The notes under the pieces are model-generated. The model did no database searches and had not been told where the DNA came from. It was given only the letters and a program-made list of their open reading frames with translations. Below, in pieces: positions 6,800 through 7,946 of a stretch of 7,946 nt of DNA. The translations under genes and the position numbers were made by a program. The stretch lies in contig CAILMA010000031.1 in assembly GCA_903835145.1 (NCBI GenBank), positions 1 through 7,946 of the forward strand, written 5' to 3'. Numbering within the stretch: the stretch's first letter is position 1; each line of letters opens with the position of its first letter. The DNA is from an uncultured Bacteroidota bacterium. GTDB taxonomy: Bacteria > Bacteroidota > Bacteroidia > Chitinophagales > Chitinophagaceae.

Positions 6800-7872
6800 C
6801 AAAAATTTTTAGGAATGCCGCCAATATAACCTCGTAAAAACTGTTCTGACAACCTTAGCGTTTTTTCACCTTCCAGCGGCGCCTTCTTTTCTATGCGGTT
6901 CGCTTTTGTATATCCGTTTTTATTCCTCGACACAGCAAACAATCGCTGCTCGGAATCATTTAAATTTATGCCGTCTAAAATGGAAGGATTATGAGCCGTT
7001 ATCAATACCTGCTTTCCATGTTTTCTGGCAAGCCCTCCGAGGATTTCTATCATTTTTGTGCACAATTTAGGATTGAGCGCAGTGTCAATATTATCAATTG
7101 CAAAAAACTTTGGAGTATAGTCGCTCACAAATAAAGTGACATAAAACAACAATAGAAAAAACCCTTCATTGGCATTTTTAATATCGAAGCCGCCAATCCC
7201 GTCTTCGAGATATTTATCGGTTAGCCTGAACTCAGCCCCGCTAAAGCTATCTTCGTTTATTTCAATATTGGAGAACCAATCTATCAGGTGCAGGTTCTCT
7301 ACAATCTCCTTAAATTCCTCCGGTTTCTCCTGCTTAATAATTTTAAGAAGCTTCAATAAGCCTTCCCCCCTGCACCCAAGTGGTTGCTCGTAGGGACCGT
7401 CGATATTGTAGTTTCTAAGAAAGTAGTTTTCTGGAGCATAAAGAATATAATCTGCCACCTCATGAGCATAGATTATTCCTTGTGTCGCCCTTTGCAATGT
7501 ATCATGAGTCTTACCATTGGCACCTTTAACAGAAGTGCTGTCAAAAGACTCCTGAAATTCCCATTTTGAATAGGCTGTATCAGAATTAGACCAAATTAGT
7601 TCGTATTTATCATCATCTACATCGTACAAACCAATAGAAATATTGTTCAATTTTGAGCTTGAAAAGCCACTTCTAAAATATTTCGGTTCCGTTACTCTTA
7701 TACCTTTCAAAGCGAGTTTCCCTGCATCGTCAGCATACAATGCAAATGCAAGCGCTTCTAATAAATTACTTTTCCCGCAGCCATTCTCTCCAATAAATAT
7801 GTTGAATCTGCCTATTTCTAATTCGAGGTTTTCGATAGACTTGTAATTCTGTATTTCAATTTTCTTAATCAT
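6799..7872 (-). CDS. AAA/ABC-type ATPase (AAA_21/AAA_15-like, OLD-type), sensor of an ATPase-TOPRIM pair
   Basis: This 357-residue SMC/ABC-like ATPase has no membrane segments. It opens with IKKIEIQNYKSIENLELEIG (2-21), the usual first strands of OLD/RecF-like ATPases, then the Walker A FIGENGCGKSNLLEAL (26-41, K34, S35). The middle (about 50-220) is the variable insert. The Walker B region is FFAIDNIDTALNP (256-268), followed by the D-loop region and the H-motif VLITAHNPSILDG (289-301, H294). The canonical DE pair is DN here (D260, N261), so the usual catalytic glutamate is missing unless D263 replaces it. The ABC signature is also degenerate (NANEGFFLLL near 233-242 in place of LSGGQ/SxG). 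The ATG at 7872 is preceded by AAGGTG five bases away. The stop overlaps the TOPRIM start. In PARIS, AbiL and Gabija-like systems the ATPase senses phage infection and controls a TOPRIM nuclease; that role is inferred here. Confidence 0.88.
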   Translation of the reverse strand: MIKKIEIQNYKSIENLELEIGRFNIFIGENGCGKSNLLEALAFALYADDAGKLALKGIRVTEPKYFRSGFSSSKLNNISIGLYDVDDDKYELIWSNSDTAYSKWEFQESFDSTSVKGANGKTHDTLQRATQGIIYAHEVADYILYAPENYFLRNYNIDGPYEQPLGCRGEGLLKLLKIIKQEKPEEFKEIVENLHLIDWFSNIEINEDSFSGAEFRLTDKYLEDGIGGFDIKNANEGFFLLLFYVTLFVSDYTPKFFAIDNIDTALNPKLCTKMIEILGGLARKHGKQVLITAHNPSILDGINLNDSEQRLFAVSRNKNGYTKANRIEKKAPLEGEKTLRLSEQFLRGYIGGIPKNF

Positions 7873-7907
7873 TTAGACACCTTGATTTGAATTGGTTGCT
7901 GGTTATA

Positions 7908-7915
7908 CAAAAATA
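7908..7915 (-). promoter_or_regulatory. Candidate -7 box of the ATPase-TOPRIM operon
   Basis: On the minus strand TATTTTTG matches TAnnTTTG and lies 35 bp before the ATPase ATG, a typical leader length. No TTG or TTTG occurs at the required 19-bp spacing; the nearest are about 11 and 25 bp away. The promoter is therefore only half supported. It suggests the pair is transcribed as its own two-gene unit. Confidence 0.35.
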
Positions 7916-7946
7916 AGGTTATTTAGCAACTTTTGATATTCAATTA

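Noticed and set aside
6800..6802. TTG start for the TOPRIM-like gene, one codon before the ATG
   Set aside because: The ATG at 6799 gives the common TGATG coupling and needs no rare start codon.
1..7946. CRISPR array, tRNA, rRNA, or transposase gene
   Set aside because: No regularly spaced identical repeats, no cloverleaf-type sequence with a T-loop, and no transposase or integrase motifs were seen on either strand.

Overview
The window most likely comes from a member of the Bacteroidota, probably a flavobacterium-like organism. The evidence is a GcvP of the long single-chain type, weak or absent Shine-Dalgarno sequences before most genes, and several matches to the Bacteroidota promoter consensus (TTTG-N19-TAnnTTTG). 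One match, upstream of gcvP, is complete and has exact spacing. The genus cannot be fixed from the sequence alone.

Layout. (1) Positions 1-2189: a promoter-like -7 box, then two co-directional GT-B fold glycosyltransferases (family GT4 type), 42 bp apart. They are probably the end of a surface-polysaccharide or lipopolysaccharide gene cluster that starts upstream of the window. (2) Positions 2190-2616: about 430 bp without a credible gene. Its core is distinctly GC-rich (about 55% by hand count over 2221-2580) and full of short hairpins and repeats, and I cannot assign it to a known family. (3) Positions 2617-5633: gcvP on the minus strand, the PLP-dependent P-protein of the glycine cleavage system, with a consensus promoter and a strong terminator hairpin. 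(4) Positions 5634-6300: an intergenic stretch with a two-copy 9-bp direct repeat, then a small plus-strand gene whose first 70 or so codons encode a DUF433 (antitoxin-type) domain. Its reading frame runs on, antisense into the next gene. (5) Positions 6125-7872: a translationally coupled minus-strand pair, an AAA/ABC-type ATPase (AAA_21/AAA_15-like) followed by a small TOPRIM-like protein. This is the architecture of OLD-like phage-defence systems such as PARIS and AbiL.

The first part of the window (glycosyltransferases, gcvP) looks like ordinary chromosome. The right part (from about 5640 on) is more AT-rich (sampled lines about 32-43% GC against about 50% or more in gcvP) and carries defence and toxin-antitoxin type genes, which suggests an acquired accessory segment inserted beside gcvP. 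The most promising unexplained items are the ATPase/TOPRIM pair, whose Walker B glutamate is replaced by asparagine, and the structured GC-rich spacer between the glycosyltransferases and gcvP.
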